A stretch of 64,000 nt of DNA from Apostichopus japonicus (GCF_037975245.1 NC_092576.1:12515111-12579110), one strand, 5' to 3'. Counted from the first letter of the stretch, positions 35,349-49,680 are shown. Notes: generated by a model not told the origin, from the letters alone. Numbers and translations: made by a program.

Positions 35349-36188
35349 CATGGGCGGCGATCCTGGGGGGGAAGGGGGGGATATATCCCCCCATGAAAAT
35401 GGGTGGAGGGGATGTAATACACCATATCCCCCCCACCAAATGCCAGGGATAAGAATATTTTCATGCTTACATTTATGCATCATCGTGAATGTACGGCTCT
35501 TTTTTAGTTTCATTTCTCGCCTACCATAAACGCAGTGCGATCTTTTCAAATAAAGCGCTTTATATAGCAAGTATATTTGACTGTAGGCTTCATTGGCCCT
35601 ATAACAACAAAATGTATTATTGCTCCCACGGTATTGATAAAGTACATATATGCACCCTCATAGTATTCATATAGGCCCTATAGTAGGCCTACACACGTAC
35701 CTGTTCCCTCGAACAGCTGAGAATCTCATGTTACCAGGGTAATGCTTAATACACGTTTCACCTGGATGCCCTAGCAACCTAGGAACCTAGGAATGTAACT
35801 ATGTGTAATTGTGTATTGCATGTGTATAGGCCTATAATAGCCTGCATGAGGCCATTTTCTTCATCGAATAATATAAAAGAGCTCTCGAACATTCTAACGT
35901 AGCGCCTGAAACAAGATTGACAGGGGCAATTTTCCCAAAATAACACTCGAAATTAAAAAAAAAAGTATTTTGGATCCTGATTATGAGATATTTCGGACAT
36001 GATATCCCTATTTTAAAGGTGGGTATATGCCGCTTGGAAACCTCGGGAAGTGCCGTTTCCGGCCATCTAGAGGGTTTGTAAATCCCAAAATTTTCTTGTA
36101 CGCTTCGCGCCAACTCGTGGTGGCGCTACGCTTAGTTAGTCAACAAGGTCATATCCTCCCCACTCGAAAGTACGGATCGCCGCCCATG
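35349..36188. mobile_element. Non-autonomous hAT-type element (840 bp)
   Basis: Perfect 15-bp inverted ends, CATGGGCGGCGATCC at 35349-35363 and its complement at 36174-36188, are flanked by the 8-bp duplication CCCATACC at 35341-35348 and 36189-36196. G and C runs follow the left end. No transposase domain is seen; a 93-residue minus-strand frame inside is not convincing. Confidence 0.92.
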
Positions 36189-36196
36189 CCCATACC

Positions 36197-39100
36197 AGGC
36201 TTTGAAAAATACAGGTGTCAGCTTCTCTGTTGAAATTATTCCCTGATAACTCTGCTGCTAATCATGTGGGGAAAAAAGAAATGTTAGCATCCTTTAATGT
36301 TCATTTTTTAGGGATGGAACATTTTAAATTTTACAAAATTAGCTTTCACAGAAATATACATAAGGAAAACTTCTGCAAAATGATAACAACATAGGCAAGG
36401 TTCAGTTGTCCCTCCTTCAGAAAATGTTATTCAGATAAACACTTGCCTACAGACAAAATAAAAGTCTTAACATAGTATTTTTCAAACTACACACGGATTT
36501 CTAATACCATGTGCATTACCACTCAACATGTCACAGCCTGGTTTGTGACAATAACATGTTATACAGTAAATGTGGTAACTTAACTTGATATGTGGTAAAC
36601 TGTCAATGTGAGAGATGTAACACATCCACTACCCTCTTAAACCAGATTATCATAATTATCATCAAATAAGTAAATGGAAAACAATACAATGATATACATA
36701 GGCGTCGGGATATCATATAATATATGAATAGGACTGAATATGTGCAGCAGATGAAAACACATGTATTATGACATCAATGTGGACTTGAGAGGGCATTAAA
36801 AGCTTACTAACGTACCAGGCTCTCCAAGCCATTACAATTTGGTAAAGGTAATTCAAGTCAGTAAACAATCACTGAGAACACAGATACTTGTCACTGCACA
36901 AACAGTCTGTACTGGTGTAATTACCTCAATCAAATATTAATGGCTAGCTGCAGATGGAATAGATCAACTGAAGATGACACAATAACAATTCTGCAAACAT
37001 GAATAACTCCCCTAGCTCCTCCAACCCCTCCCCCTTCATTACAAACAATGTTGTAGTTTAATATAAACAAGTTGCAGTGAATGAAACACACTTCCATCAT
37101 GTTGTCCTCTTACTGTATAGTAACTTCCCCTCCAAGGTAAATCAAAAATGGTTAAAACTGGCCATAAAATTATACTAATTTTTTTTTCTATATCCACATG
37201 TACATTATTAACACAAGGATCAAGTAATCAACTCAACTTTCATCTTTTGGATATCTTCAGATGACTGCGTAGATATGCTTATGTTACCACACAAATTCAT
37301 TTCTGTGTGGTATAAAAAAAGAGAAACTATGTCAACACAACTCAAGTATATGCATACTGTCTGTATTGGGTTACAAATAAGCTATACACATGTCAAAATA
37401 AACTTTAGATTGAGTACAGGAAAAAGAAAATTTATTTACTGTATTACCACATTACATTTTGAAATATCATGTACTACTGTGAGACAGGCAGACAAAAATT
37501 TCAAACAAGAACACCATGGTGGTGTTTCAGTAGATCTTAGGGAATTTACTACCTTAGACTTAGAAACACAAACCTAACTTGACCTCTGCTGACCCCACGT
37601 AAGTCTTCAAAGAAGACTGCATACATATATGAATATATATCCATCGATGTCTGCCAACTTTTGACCTCCTCTACTGACATGTAACCATTTATAAATGTTA
37701 TGCATGTTTAATGTTAAATGCTTGGCCATAACACACTGCTAAATGGCAGCTCCCTGATTCACCAAGTCAAAATCTTAAATGTCCCCTTAAACTGTACATT
37801 AAACGTTGTTAACTTAATCGTTACTAAAAAATGGAGAGTACTTTTATCAGCTGTAGATACAAATGCATCTGCTATCTTCAACTTATTTTAAATATATATA
37901 ATATTGTAAACATTGGTTATTCATTTAGATTTCAAATATTTAACCTACTTTACACATCGAACAAAAGCCTTGTATTTCCTTTGTAACATAATCATAATGA
38001 ACTATAGGTAACAGTTTTACAGTAAATACATCATGTCGCTAAAAAGAAAATATATAATCATGTCCATTCGTGTGAACAGTTTTTTCCCCAACGTAGATTA
38101 TATTGCCCTTGAATTATATATGTTAATATTCCTTAGCTTTATCATCACAACTTAAGTTACATCTTTCCCGTTTATATCATGCTTCATGCTTTCTAATGGT
38201 TTGTCTATTTATACCATACACATCAACGCAAAATTTCGCTAAATAATCGACAACAAAGCTTAAGTTGTTTTTGGATTTGGTATAAAATCCTAAAATAGGA
38301 AACTAGGTAATTCCCCTCGGTAGTAATACGGACCATCATTCGTAACGTGGAAATCTTCCCAACATTGCAGCGTAATTGCATTATAAAGTAGCATCACTGT
38401 GTTGAGTTGGTCACAGTCTGTTGATATCAGATACAGGCATGAAAAAATAGTAGATGGAACAAAATACTGGTCTTTTATCAGAGCAAGACCGATAAAATAA
38501 CGCATAAAACAAAACGCATTAAAATATAATGAACGTAAATAGGAACTCTAGACACTATGTAAGCGCAGCGCCACCATCAGTTGGAGCGTAGCATTATGCA
38601 TTGTTTGAGTTATACCCCATTTCGTGCTATATCATGCAATAAACACACGGTACACGGCTGATTAACACATAGTTAATAGACGGGATATTGAATAAATCCA
38701 AGCAGTTAGTGGTTGTCCCTACATAACATATCATGATATGTTAACTCGAATAGCTTTGTGATAAGAAGAGGAAACGTCCACATGATTATCGTTTTCTTTC
38801 GGTTCATCGATTTTACAAAACCAACCTCAAACAAACATTGTTACCGATTTCCTCATACCAAAATATTTAACACAATTTACATCGAGATGCATATATAATG
38901 GTTTCAAGTGGCCAGACACCACATTGCCATTTCATTATTGTCATTATGTTTTGAACTTCAAGAGAGTGGTCGCAAACAGAATACGTTGGACAACTGTAAA
39001 GTGTTACGCCATCCGCTTAACGTTTTAAAACACCAGGCTGTACATATATGTGTTATCAGTTACAAGAAAGCCGTAGTTTAAAGTAAACAAATGGAACTTT

Positions 39101-40850
39101 CGCATGTTGTTACCACTTTTCTACAGAAAATTACTACCCTCTAAGTGTTAACCATGTAATTAAAGTATCCTACAAAAATATGACATCAACAACTTTTTTA
39201 ATAATGTTCATACAATTATTTTTACAGTTGTGATACCTGTGTGGGTAATGACCAATATAGCATTAGAAGGCATTTGGGTTATCAAACAAATTTCCTAAAG
39301 TTACAACGAACATGGTGGTAGTATCGAATACTGCTAAATAACTATTAAATTACGTTTAACAATTATTACCTAGGGGCATCATGTACTTATTCACGTAATA
39401 CAACTGATGGATACGAATATTAAATACCACATAATCAATAATCTGAAATGCGTGTTGCCTAACCATTTTATTTTTATGTTTTAACTGTTTCAGGAAGTGT
39501 CTTTCTTTCAAGTCAATTAGGTCAACTTAAATAAGTCAGCTCAAGTTAAATATAGTCACTCAATATCAATCAATAGCTAATTATATCGTGCATAGACGGT
39601 TGTTTTTACGGATAGTCCAACTGAATGTTTTCCAGGTTACGTTATGTTTCCTGACTAGAATAACCTGACTTGGTCTATTCATGGGATCCTTAAAAGTTCT
39701 TACTTCTGAAGCTATATATATATATCTAAAACTACATAATATTGTAGTCGAATGACGCAGCCACTCGTAGATTCATATTGTATGTATTACATCTTTCATA
39801 GGTTAAGAGTACTCTGGGTAAGGTATTATATAGCAGGCTATTGGCGCAGACGACTGACAATCCACTTAAAACACTTTATTAAATGATAGAATTTTAGGTT
39901 GATCATAATGTAGGCCACAACCCCTCGGCATCTAATTAACACAATATACATGACAGTTGCCACAAAACTGGCAATATTGCTGATATACTACATGCTATTA
40001 GTCCATTATATTACCACAAGAAGTCTGTATGAAATGTGACAATATGGCACTGGAATGAAGGCTTTTACAGGTGTGTCATTGTCAGCCTTGTTGTGTATAC
40101 TACGTGGGCCACGTGGCAGCAACGTGAGAAATGGTATGCACCGACTGCAATTTTTCTTCGTCCAAAACATGTTTGCAATTATGTGTAAACACGAGCGTCT
40201 CTGCGCCATTAGCGTCTCTCCTGACGAATACCGGCGCATTTTAAATGTCCATTATTATTATTTTTATTTTTATTTTTATTATTTATTACAGTCTCTAATG
40301 ATAGGTCGGAAAAGTTACGTCATCTCCACGAAAATCTTCACTTTGAGACTACCAAAATGTCTGCATCCATTCGTTGCAACGAAGATATACCCGTCCTATA
40401 TGTACGGTGTTTATTCAATAGTTTCCTCTATATATGGATTTACACCAATGGAGATAATCATAGGTCAAATTCAACAGAAAAGTTTTGTAAATTAAGCCTT
40501 GATTATTTGCGTACCAATTTCCAACTTGTAGAAAAGTAAATTCAAACTAGCTAGAGTCCTAATCTAGTCGCGTAAATCACTCACGTACTGTACCGAATCA
40601 AAATACTGCTGCTGTCATGTTTTGCGTATGGTCATTCAAGACTCGTGAACTTTTGGTGTAGCCATTCCACGAAACGAATTCCGATTTCAATAGAACGGCT
40701 CACGAATCTTGGAAAACGTAAACAAGAACCCAATAGAATGTAGCGTGTGTATCATAAATAATGCTAGCATTTGTTCCAAGCATTTAAAGTAAAGTTAGGG
40801 CGTTTGGAAGGAAACCCAGTAACTAGACTTAACTAAGTACACATAGCTCC
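36197..40850. other. Long AT-rich stretch without a recognised gene
   Basis: I see no exon with matched splice signals and recognisable protein sequence. Short items: a palindromic AACACCATGGTGGTGTT at about 37510, a TA run at 39715-39725, and a TTA/TTT-rich run at 40252-40290. Undetected small exons are possible. Confidence 0.35.
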
Positions 40851-40854
40851 CCGT

Positions 40855-41235
40855 CAGATAATTCAGAACGCTGCTGCGCGCCTAGTCTCACTCACTAAAA
40901 AGTTTGATTCCCATCACTCCTGTACTGCGTTCATTGCATTGGCTTCCCATCTCTCTGCGCATCCAGTTTAAGATCTAACTTTTCACCTACAAAGCGATCA
41001 ACGGGCTTGCCTCTCAATATATCACTGACCTTCTTACTCCTTTGCGTCGGTCAACTACAGTTACGCTTCGCTGTTCCAATCATGCGCATTTGCAATTAAC
41101 TCCTGGTTCACGTACCCGCACTCGTGATGGCGATCGTGCCTTTTCTGTCGCTGCGCCTTCTCTTTGGAACAAACTCCCATTTCACGTTCGTGACTCTCCC
41201 TCCCCTTTGTATTTTCAAGAGACAACTTAAAACAT
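40855..41235 (+). pseudogene. 3' end of a CR1/L2-like LINE reverse transcriptase ORF
   Basis: Translated pieces give the characteristic C-terminal tail of these LINE proteins: IQNAAARLVSLTKKFDSHHS near 40858, a piece corresponding to the LHWLPI-type block near 40940, INGLASQYITDLLTPLRRS near 41000, then RDGDRAFSVAAPSLWNKLPF near 41127. At least two frameshifts separate them. The segment begins abruptly in the domain, as 5'-truncated LINE copies do. A T-rich tract follows (about 41250-41275). Confidence 0.8.
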
Positions 41236-43392
41236 TTCTGTTTGATTCCTTATTTTTTTTTTCTTTTTTCCCCCTCAGTGTCCTTTGTCTCTTTCCTACT
41301 TTGTAAACCTTATAGTGAAGACCTTATTATTCTTCTGACTCAGGGTATGTCTTCCAGCTTCCAAGAAATGGTCATAATTGATTCTTACGTCACGAGCAAT
41401 CTGATTGGACAAAACTCCGTAATTGCAAACCTGTTTGGGAAAAGAAAATCGCGCCCAGGCTAACAATGGTAGGTCCTGTCCGGGAATATCGTGAATGTTA
41501 TATTCAGATGGGAAGAATATGATCACTGCTATATGTTGACGACGCTACTTTCATCAACACGAATAAGACTATTTGTGAAATCAACCTTCTACTCACAGTG
41601 GGAATGATATTTGACCCGAGACACGATGATGTTAACCTCCTTAAACAATGGAGAGAGGAAAATATAACAAATATGTAATGCACATTGAAGAATATCTCTA
41701 GTAGAGTTTATTGTAAATTACCCGTATGCCATTGAACTGACCAGAGAAGAAATATAAATTAGTCGAAGTTGTCGAAATACGTTCAAGAAATTGTTGACGT
41801 TTTTGTTTCGGTCTTCAATGTTCCCTGAGCGATGACATTATTTATTATTCATATTGGAATGAAAATGTTTCCTTATTTGTCCTCGAATAGTCAACCTTTC
41901 TGTATAAAAATGTCTATCATTCTGCCGATATTGTACACTTTCAACATCAGCCTTGCTCTATGAACAATTGACTTCTTAGTTCACAATGTATTAGAAGCCG
42001 TTTCACACCCCTGCATAATTCAAATACAGTCAAAATTAAATTAACAGAGTGTTGCAGCTAGGACTATGGCTTCACTGTGCAATTTGGGGGAATGTTGTGA
42101 TTTCAGTCCTCATTTAGTACAATAGAAGTGATAGCTACCGTATATTATGTTAACACTGCATGTTGAACATAATCATTTAAGACGATAGTTAAGGTAGTTT
42201 TGTGTTTCCTAAGAACATATATCCCCAAACTCAAAAGTGTACAAATAACTAACTTTGAAACTTTGCCTTCGATACGTTCCCTAGCTTAGTGTGTAATATG
42301 TCACTACCAATAATACTGACTATCGTTATCTTTGATGTAATCGTATCGGTGTACATATATAATGGAAGCACACAACGTATTATGTGTGTACTATATGTTT
42401 ATATTTCGATTTGCAATGTATACGTGTAATAATTTGCTCTTTATAACACGCAAGTATGGAAAGATCTAAGCCGCCGTACAATCTACCAAAATGCCTCGAC
42501 TGAATGAATAATTACAACATAATTTCTATGCAATTGTCTCAGTTACCCTGGGCGATGAATACCATGCAGTGCTGGTTATTGATCTAACCGATCGGAAAGT
42601 AACACCTAAATAGAATTCTTGTTTGCTACAGTCATACATCATTGACTAAGACAGACTGCACGCACTATGAAGGAATCCGTCGTGGTTAGCAGGATTGAAC
42701 TAATGTTTGCGGTTCTCAAAAGAATAAAGCTAATAGTATGGACTATAAGAGGAAGTTCAAATGACTATGACGGGAGGTGAAGTTTGGATTTATGTAGTAT
42801 TAGTCTTTAAGGACAACTTTAAAGTTACAATTTCTTATCCTATTTTTTCCCGTTGGTTGCTATTCAAGCTATGTATACATATAACAGAACTATGCACTGG
42901 GTTGCTTTCGTCAACAGATAATATCGTCAATAAATGTATACCTGCCAAGTAAGATATGCGATCGTAACATATTCTTACACTTTACTGTATTACATTACTG
43001 CTAAACCGAAGTATATACATATGACTGTATATTTTATGATACCACTTAGTCTAGGAGCCCATTTAACACAAAAAACAAGAATTTGACTAAACTTATGCAG
43101 AAAACGTGAGTTAATCTATCCGCTATATTATGCACCATCCTGCATAAAGGTACTCACCTGGTTGAGTTAAGTTACACGGAAAGTGGGTGTTATTACTCAA
43201 TAACGCAGGTATTTAGGCCTATCCGCTATACTATACAGGTGTGTTTAAATTTATGCAAAGCTGGTTAAATTCACTCATCGCAGTTAAAAAGCACACAGAA
43301 GAGGTTTATGCATGGTTAACGTTGCATTAATGAACTTCAAGTAAGGTAACATGATACATGGGTATAAGATTAACTGAAAACTGAAGTTTAAT
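41236..43392. other. No gene recognised
   Basis: AT-rich sequence between the LINE remnant and the duplicated region. Only short frames without motifs. Confidence 0.4.
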
Positions 43393-43712
43393 AGCATTGG
43401 CGTTGAAGGACTAAATGATCTTCAAATTCTTTACTCATAATATCATTTGAACATGTTTTAAACAATGTTGTCATCTTTCCAATACAAGTAATGAACATGA
43501 AGGTACAGCAACAGCAAAGTAGATCAGGTCATTGTCTTGCATCTATGAAAGTCTTCAGCATTGGCGGTGAAGGACTAAATGATCTTCAAATTCTTTACTC
43601 AAAATACCCTTTCAACATGTCATCTTTCCAATACAAGTAATGAACATGAAGGTAACGCAACAGCAAAGTAGATCAGGTCATTGTCTTGCATCTATGAAAG
43701 TCTTCATAAAAT
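43393..43712 (+). repeat. Tandem duplication, about 165-bp unit
   Basis: AGCATTGGCGTTGAAGGACT starts at about 43394 and AGCATTGGCGGTGAAGGACT at about 43558. Both are followed by AAATGATCTTCAAATTCTTT, a spacer, CATCTTTCCAATACAAGTAA and GATCAGGTCATTGTCTTGCA. The second copy lacks about 17 bases. Confidence 0.9.
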
Positions 43713-43914
43713 AAATCATTAATTTGTACTACCAGCTCCCCCGCCCCGCCCCTACCCTTCTTTAACATGTTACAGCTGTTTCTTATGTAAGCTTTAAGCT
43801 GCATGTAATAATATATGGAAGGTAACAACAACATATACATCAGCAGTGACAGTGCTGTACCTTGACAGTAAAAACAAAAAACATTACATTAACCAGAAAA
43901 CTTTAACAAGAAAA

Positions 43915-44052
43915 ATGCACCATGATCAAAAGGCTCATTTACAAGCTTTTAAGTTTCATGATGAAATTGTTTACTTGTCTAGAAGTCTTGTGCAGCATTT
44001 TCAGCAGTACGATTTCCATGAAGGGAAAAAAACGTGTATCCCTTAGGGTAAG
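43915..44052 (+). pseudogene. Possible carotenoid-oxygenase-like exon remnant (tentative)
   Basis: One frame reads MHHDQKAHLQAFKFHDEIVY then LSRSLVQ, resembling the F-D-G-x-A-x-L-x-x-F-x-F-x-x-G-x-V-x-Y-x-x-R stretch of the carotenoid oxygenase (BCO/RPE65) family. After a frame change the next words (SSTISMKGKKRVSLR) resemble the following Q-S-D-T-Y-K-x-N...R-I-V segment and end at a GTAAG donor-like site. The iron-ligand histidines lie in other parts of the protein and are not seen. The similarity is short and by eye only. Copy 2 (about 49853-49972) keeps the first words and has lost about 22 bases. Confidence 0.25.
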
Positions 44053-44347
44053 CCACATCGAATGCATACTAAGTGGATATCAACGTATAGCCAAGCCGGT
44101 TATGGCATCAACGCTCCTTCCAAATACTTCTTTTACAGCCACAATTTGGAATGAATCTGCCGTTAGTGGACTTGACCATTTCAAACCACCACTGAGATTT
44201 CACTTCCGTTCTACGTTTAATTATATTGAACAGTACCTCATTAGTAAGTACAGTGTGGAGAAGATTAATAGTATCGGTATCCGTAATTTGTTTTCAATTT
44301 CGGGAGAGATTTGGTGTTGCCAAGTTCCTTTTTACTTGTATATGTAA
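44053..44347 (+). other. Conserved open stretch shared by both duplicates
   Basis: A frame beginning at Met 43922 runs to 44347 (141 residues). Its last 98 or so residues, including LPNTSFTATIWNESAVSG, are the same in copy 2 (frame 49858-50268) apart from one Ser/Cys change. No family is recognised. The similarity at DNA level is equally high in neighbouring non-coding parts, so this is not proof of a protein. Confidence 0.25.
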
Positions 44348-47199
44348 TTGACACTAAAAACAAACTCGTGAACTTTTGTCAAGAAGCTATGTTCTAGTGT
44401 TGTAGTACTCGAAAAGCACTTGGCACTAGAACTGCACTCAAGCACTGTTTTCAAAAGATCGGTACTCGCACTAGGTGAACAGTACTCGTACTCATCATTT
44501 CGTACCAGTACTCCGATGCTTACTTAAGTCATCGTACTTGTACTAGATTCACTGTTGTTTGATACCATTGTATTTGATCAAATTTATTTCTTATAAGCCT
44601 ATAGACAACTTTCACATCAATAAACAGAGTACAACCCATCATTTATTGACTTAGTTTGGCCTATGAGTTTCTTCAATAATGATAACTTGCAGCTTAATAA
44701 CCTTTAAACCAAAAAAAAACCTTATTAATTATACTGGTGTAAACAGTCAAATATCAGCTGTTTGACTAAAGTCACTGAAAATATAAAAACAGGGACTACG
44801 TACAGCCGCTGGTTGAATATTAATAAGGAATGACTGCTAAATAAGTTTTTTCTGTAAAATTCCGCAGCGGATCTCAAGGAAATCCTCAAATCTTTACCAC
44901 TATATATAGCCTGTGATTGGAGAAGAAGCCCATCTTAAAACAACAGCTATCATAGGAACTGAGTAAAGTTTTCTTCTGATTGAATGATGTATTTAAAATT
45001 CTTCAAGCGATCAATCAATTTACCCGTAAATATAACTTATAATACAAAATATCACTGTATAGCCCATTTAAATCTTTAAGAAATCACTTAAGCGTTACTT
45101 CAATCAGGTTATTTCGAAAAGGCGTTACGAAGGCTTTACGTCATCAGTTTATACATTACGAAACTGACGTTGCCATGCAATTGTATATTTTATATGACCT
45201 CTGCTTTGGTTGGATAATTATGAATACATTTGAATAGATTACTACGTTTACTAAAGATATGACTCATACTTGGAAAAAAGGACTAATAAAAGTAAACTGT
45301 ATATAAATGTGAATCAAATACTAAATTCAGAACGAATGGCACATCATTTGTACGACAGGTTTTAACACGGCTATCACGGTAATACATGCAGTAGTGGATG
45401 TATTCCTCGAAATAGTTTGTACATCGGATTTATGTCTGCTTAATTTGGATTTATTTACTGGTTCTGTCATTGAATGTCGATACTGTCACAGTTACCTTAT
45501 GCAGTTACCCTTAATTTAGAAAACACTTGATCTATTGCTATTGTATTGCTTACAACGGTCACTGATATCATACCATACGCGCTAAATTACGTGCAAAAAA
45601 AAAAAGCAATGCGCCTTTTGTTGCTTATGAATAAGAATCCCGTCGGCTGCTACCCGCATCTATGTGCGTTTTTGTTAAGTCCTGATAAGCTGCGTGCGTT
45701 TATTGCTGCAGTTCGATTGCTTGAAAAATGTACTCAAAATGACAATGTTGTCATTAAAAGTTGCGGTAAATATCGAGAAATGTACCACTTTGCTAGATTC
45801 GATTGTTCGGGTAGCTTCACGAAGAACGTGATAGCTATAATATCATGTCATCAGCTGTTGTGGAATGTAATTTTATGATAAAGCACCTTTTTTTCTCCTA
45901 TGTACATATTTTTGTATGTTGCCTGTTTTCCAGTTGTATAACTGTGGTTGTTTGTTGATGTTTAAGCAGGGACGGTCAAGTATGTATAAATGACATGTGC
46001 GCAAGTCTGTGTATCTAGGGTATCAATTTATTGCAGGCTGCAAGAGAGTTGGTTCTGATGGACAAGGTCGCCTCTGTTCGTCGTAAACGGGGAAGTTACT
46101 AGAGGTGCATAGACGTTAGAGCGGGGATCAGGGATTGTTCACCGGCTTGTACTTGGGTTCAGGTACATGTTAACCTTATTCGATATGTCACAATTGGTCA
46201 GAAAATCGTGTATAGGTTTCTAAACAGTTACGGGGCCGTTTAAAGTGCCGTGCAATTATCGTCGATAGACATTCATGGTGATTATAGTTTGGAACAAGTT
46301 GCCAGGTAGAATCCTTTCCGAATTTTATAGCGTTTGTCAGAGTAGTTGTTTTAGGCGTTATTTTTTACTTCTGCAGACGATCGGCTCGATGCACTATGCG
46401 GCTGCGCTGCGTTAACTGCTGGTGCATTTACAATGCCGTCGTAGCGTAAGGCTCGTGGGCTGACGCATTTCGTCGTTAGCTGTGCTACGTTGCTCTTGAC
46501 AAATTATTCGTCAGGCGCTGCGTTGTCCTTAGCGCAATGGGTATAGTTATGCGTATAGCTGGTAGGCAACTTGCGCATTAAGGAATAGCTGTGTCGTGAT
46601 ACGGTTAGTTAATGTACAGTATCCGCTTGTCGTGCTTTAGTCGATAAGTTATTACTTCTTGTACATATTTATTTTGTTTAATACACTGTGAAAGATGTAC
46701 CACGGATACATTCTTAAGACAATTATCCTTTAAAACTCAGAATGCACTCTTAGTGTTATATATTCAACGGTGTCCTCGGGTATCTACCTACCTAACTATC
46801 CCAAACTTTCTTACAAACCTGGTAATTCACCACACTACCGGAGCGGACAGAGTAACAATACATTAAATGAGTTATGTGTCATAAGGGAGCTCGTCACATG
46901 GTTTGTACGTTGTTTTACGCGCTTCTACATTGACATATTTGGTCAAGTTTGATATACACGCATATGGTTGAGTAATTGTCGCGAGCCTCGTCGACAAGTG
47001 GTAAGATTATGTACGGGGTACATATAAACTAGTACTTGATCCAAGTTAAAACTTAGCTAGGCAATGACTTAATAGGGCGGTGACATTACGTAATTTTCTT
47101 CTAAGTAGAACCATTATAGTGGGTTCAATTTAGCAAAAATGTTCATATGAATAGTTCCCATATTCAAAGTGCGTGTCATAACCAACAAACTTTACTAAA

Positions 47200-47580
47200 A
47201 CAAGTCAATTCAAAAATGCGTTACAAAGGCTTTACGTCATCAGTGTATGAATTTAGTTACTGACGTATCCATGCTATTGTATATGCAGTATGACCGCTGC
47301 ATCGGTTGGATAATTATGAATAGATTTGTTATGTTACTACGGTTACTGAAGATATGACTCATGATTGGAAACAAAAGTTAAAAATTAAAGTTGTGAAAAG
47401 GTGTGAACCAAATATTCAAATCAGAATACGATAGGTTTCAACACGGCTATCACGGTAATAAATGAATTAATGAATGGGTTTCCCGACATGGGTTATATTT
47501 CGGATTGATGTCTGCACAATTTAAATATACTGACTGGTTTTGTAATTGAATTTCGATACTGTCACAGATACCATAGAATT
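47200..47580 (+). repeat. Third, partial and older copy of part of the duplicated block
   Basis: It corresponds to about 45115-45500 and 51060-51450, sharing AAGGCTTTACGTCATCAG, GGTTGGATAATTATGAATA, AAGATATGACTCAT and CAACACGGCTATCACGGTAA-type words, with clearly more substitutions than between the two main copies. Confidence 0.8.
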
Positions 47581-49680
47581 AGAGAGGCTTGATATATTGC
47601 TATGACATTTGATGTGCTTTGCCACTACCTCAATTGAACAGTTGGACACCACCTCCCATTCCAGGACCATTCGATACCGGAACCAATAATCAAGGACTGA
47701 ATATAACAATAAAGGATTTCAATATTATTGAAACAACAGGTCATTGAGTCAATGTTATTTACACCAGAACAAAGGACATCCTATTAAAAACTCATGAGGT
47801 AAGTAAATAAGTTTAATGGATCGTATTAATAAATGAAGGAAATAAGGAAGGTTGATATAGTGCAGAACCGGGTGACTCCCACCCCCCCCTCCCCGCCCCG
47901 TCTACACACGCACACGTTAGACCTCATTCGGTGTCAATGTGTATACAATTTGTTACATTTTGCGTGAAATTGTGTGTGTCGGTTCCCTATGCTAAATTTG
48001 GATGATTTTGAACTCACATATATGGCAGTATGCTTTATTCTTTGCTTATGTTAACTACATACACTAAGTTCATCATTTGTTGCTCTACACATATCCCGTT
48101 AACATATCCGTTGCGGAAAAGATCGTGTCTAGGAACTTAGGGAAAATAATGTATCACAGATCTCCCCGTTATCCCTCTCCTCCTCCGCACACTGATTGTA
48201 AGTCACGTGCATTTTGTTTGTTGAGACACCTATCAACAACTACACAAACATGTACTTGTACAACCACCTTGAAAGTATATAAAGTTAATAGATTGTACTA
48301 ATCAATGAAGGAATAACCGAAGGTGGGAATAGTACAAGACATGATGACATAAAGAGAATGAAGCTCCTCATCCCCCTCGCTCGAACAAAAGCAAACCCTG
48401 CTATACTAATCTTAATATATGTATGTGTCCCCCTTTTTTCCATTTTAGGAGAATATTTCTGTGTATGATTTCCTCTTTTCTTGAGTTATCCGTATCAGTT
48501 GAGTTTGAACTTACCAGTGTGATGTACTGTTATAAATATTAAAGGATTGGTTCAGGTGTCTGACATGTCTATCGTGTATGAAAGAGCTTAAAAAGACAAA
48601 CAGAATAGTGAAGAAACTACCATGATAGCATTCTCTGTTAAGGAGATATCACACTTTGAAGGTTTACAAATTTCTTTGCAAATGACTGGTGTAGAAAGAC
48701 TAACTGTGAGGGTGTGATGTCACATCCTCACTTCCTTAACATGTGTCAATATATTTCATTAAAAAATAATTACATTTTTTTTCACAAATCTAAAAAAATA
48801 TAATCAAACATTCTTCAGATGTTAAATCTCAAATACTTCCCTTGACACATATGAGATCTCCTGACGTATCTTTTGGTTGTAAGTCATAAACTCTTACAAA
48901 ATATTTTAATAAAATAACAAAGACTTTTCAGGAATGTGAGGATATGACGTCACAGCTAGTCTGATTTCAGCAGTTTTTACACAATCAGATAGAACTTTAA
49001 ACTTGAATATCTCCTAAACGGAAAAGATATTTGAATAATTTCTTCACAATTGGGTTTCTTTTATTGTCCTCTTTCATATAAGATAAACATTTGTGACACC
49101 TGAGCTATTCCTTTAATAGCATACACTTAAATTCATTATTTGAAGCTATTTATATAGTTAGTTCACATTCAGGAATATTGATAGGTACAATTTGGGAGGC
49201 TGTGTCTAGGAACTTAGAGACAATAACTTGTCTCATGTCCCGGCAAGACTTAACATACCCGCCCCTCCGTACATTATATAGGTCACGTGTCACACGTCGG
49301 ATGAGACAGATATCTACAACTAGAAAACCTTTACTTGCATAGCTACCTATAAAGTGTATTACGTCTAGTAAACAAACGATCGAGGACTGCCTATAATGGG
49401 CTCAGTAGTTGGGAATAGTTGCTTAATTGTGTTAAGAACACTATATACTTTCGTTCATATATACCTACCAAAAGTTTTGGAAAGTTGCTAATGTGAATAT
49501 CTTGAATTTGTTCGTGTTGATCATACTGATTTCGACAGAGTATGGAGGGATCCATGTTGAATTCTAAAGGATATCACATGCTCGTTGAGAGCCAATCAGA
49601 ATCGAGGAAATAATTTCAGTGTCAGTTCAGTTTGGGAAAAAAATATTCGCCCCCCCCCTCGCTCCGCCCTTACAGACATC
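47581..49680. other. No gene recognised between the duplicates
   Basis: AT-rich sequence with a poly-C run near 47881-47890 and a C-rich patch near 49650. GTGTCTAGGAACTTAG occurs at about 48125 and about 49201 and may mark another old duplication. No convincing exon. Confidence 0.4.

Larger units (their letters stand above)
43756..47024 (+). repeat. Large direct duplication, copy 1 (3.27 kb)
   Basis: It matches 49681-52893 from CTTCTTTAACATGTTACAGC to GATTATGTACGGGGTACATA, with stretches of several hundred bases nearly identical. Differences include about 22 bases near 43990 and about 100 bases near 46338-46440 present here but absent from copy 2. The right third is richer in GC and in GCG/CGT words than its surroundings. 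No clear inverted or LTR-type ends are seen. Confidence 0.92.

Noticed and set aside
45546-45878. 110-residue frame in duplication copy 1
   Set aside because: Copy 2 breaks it with indels and no family is recognised; too weak to call a gene.
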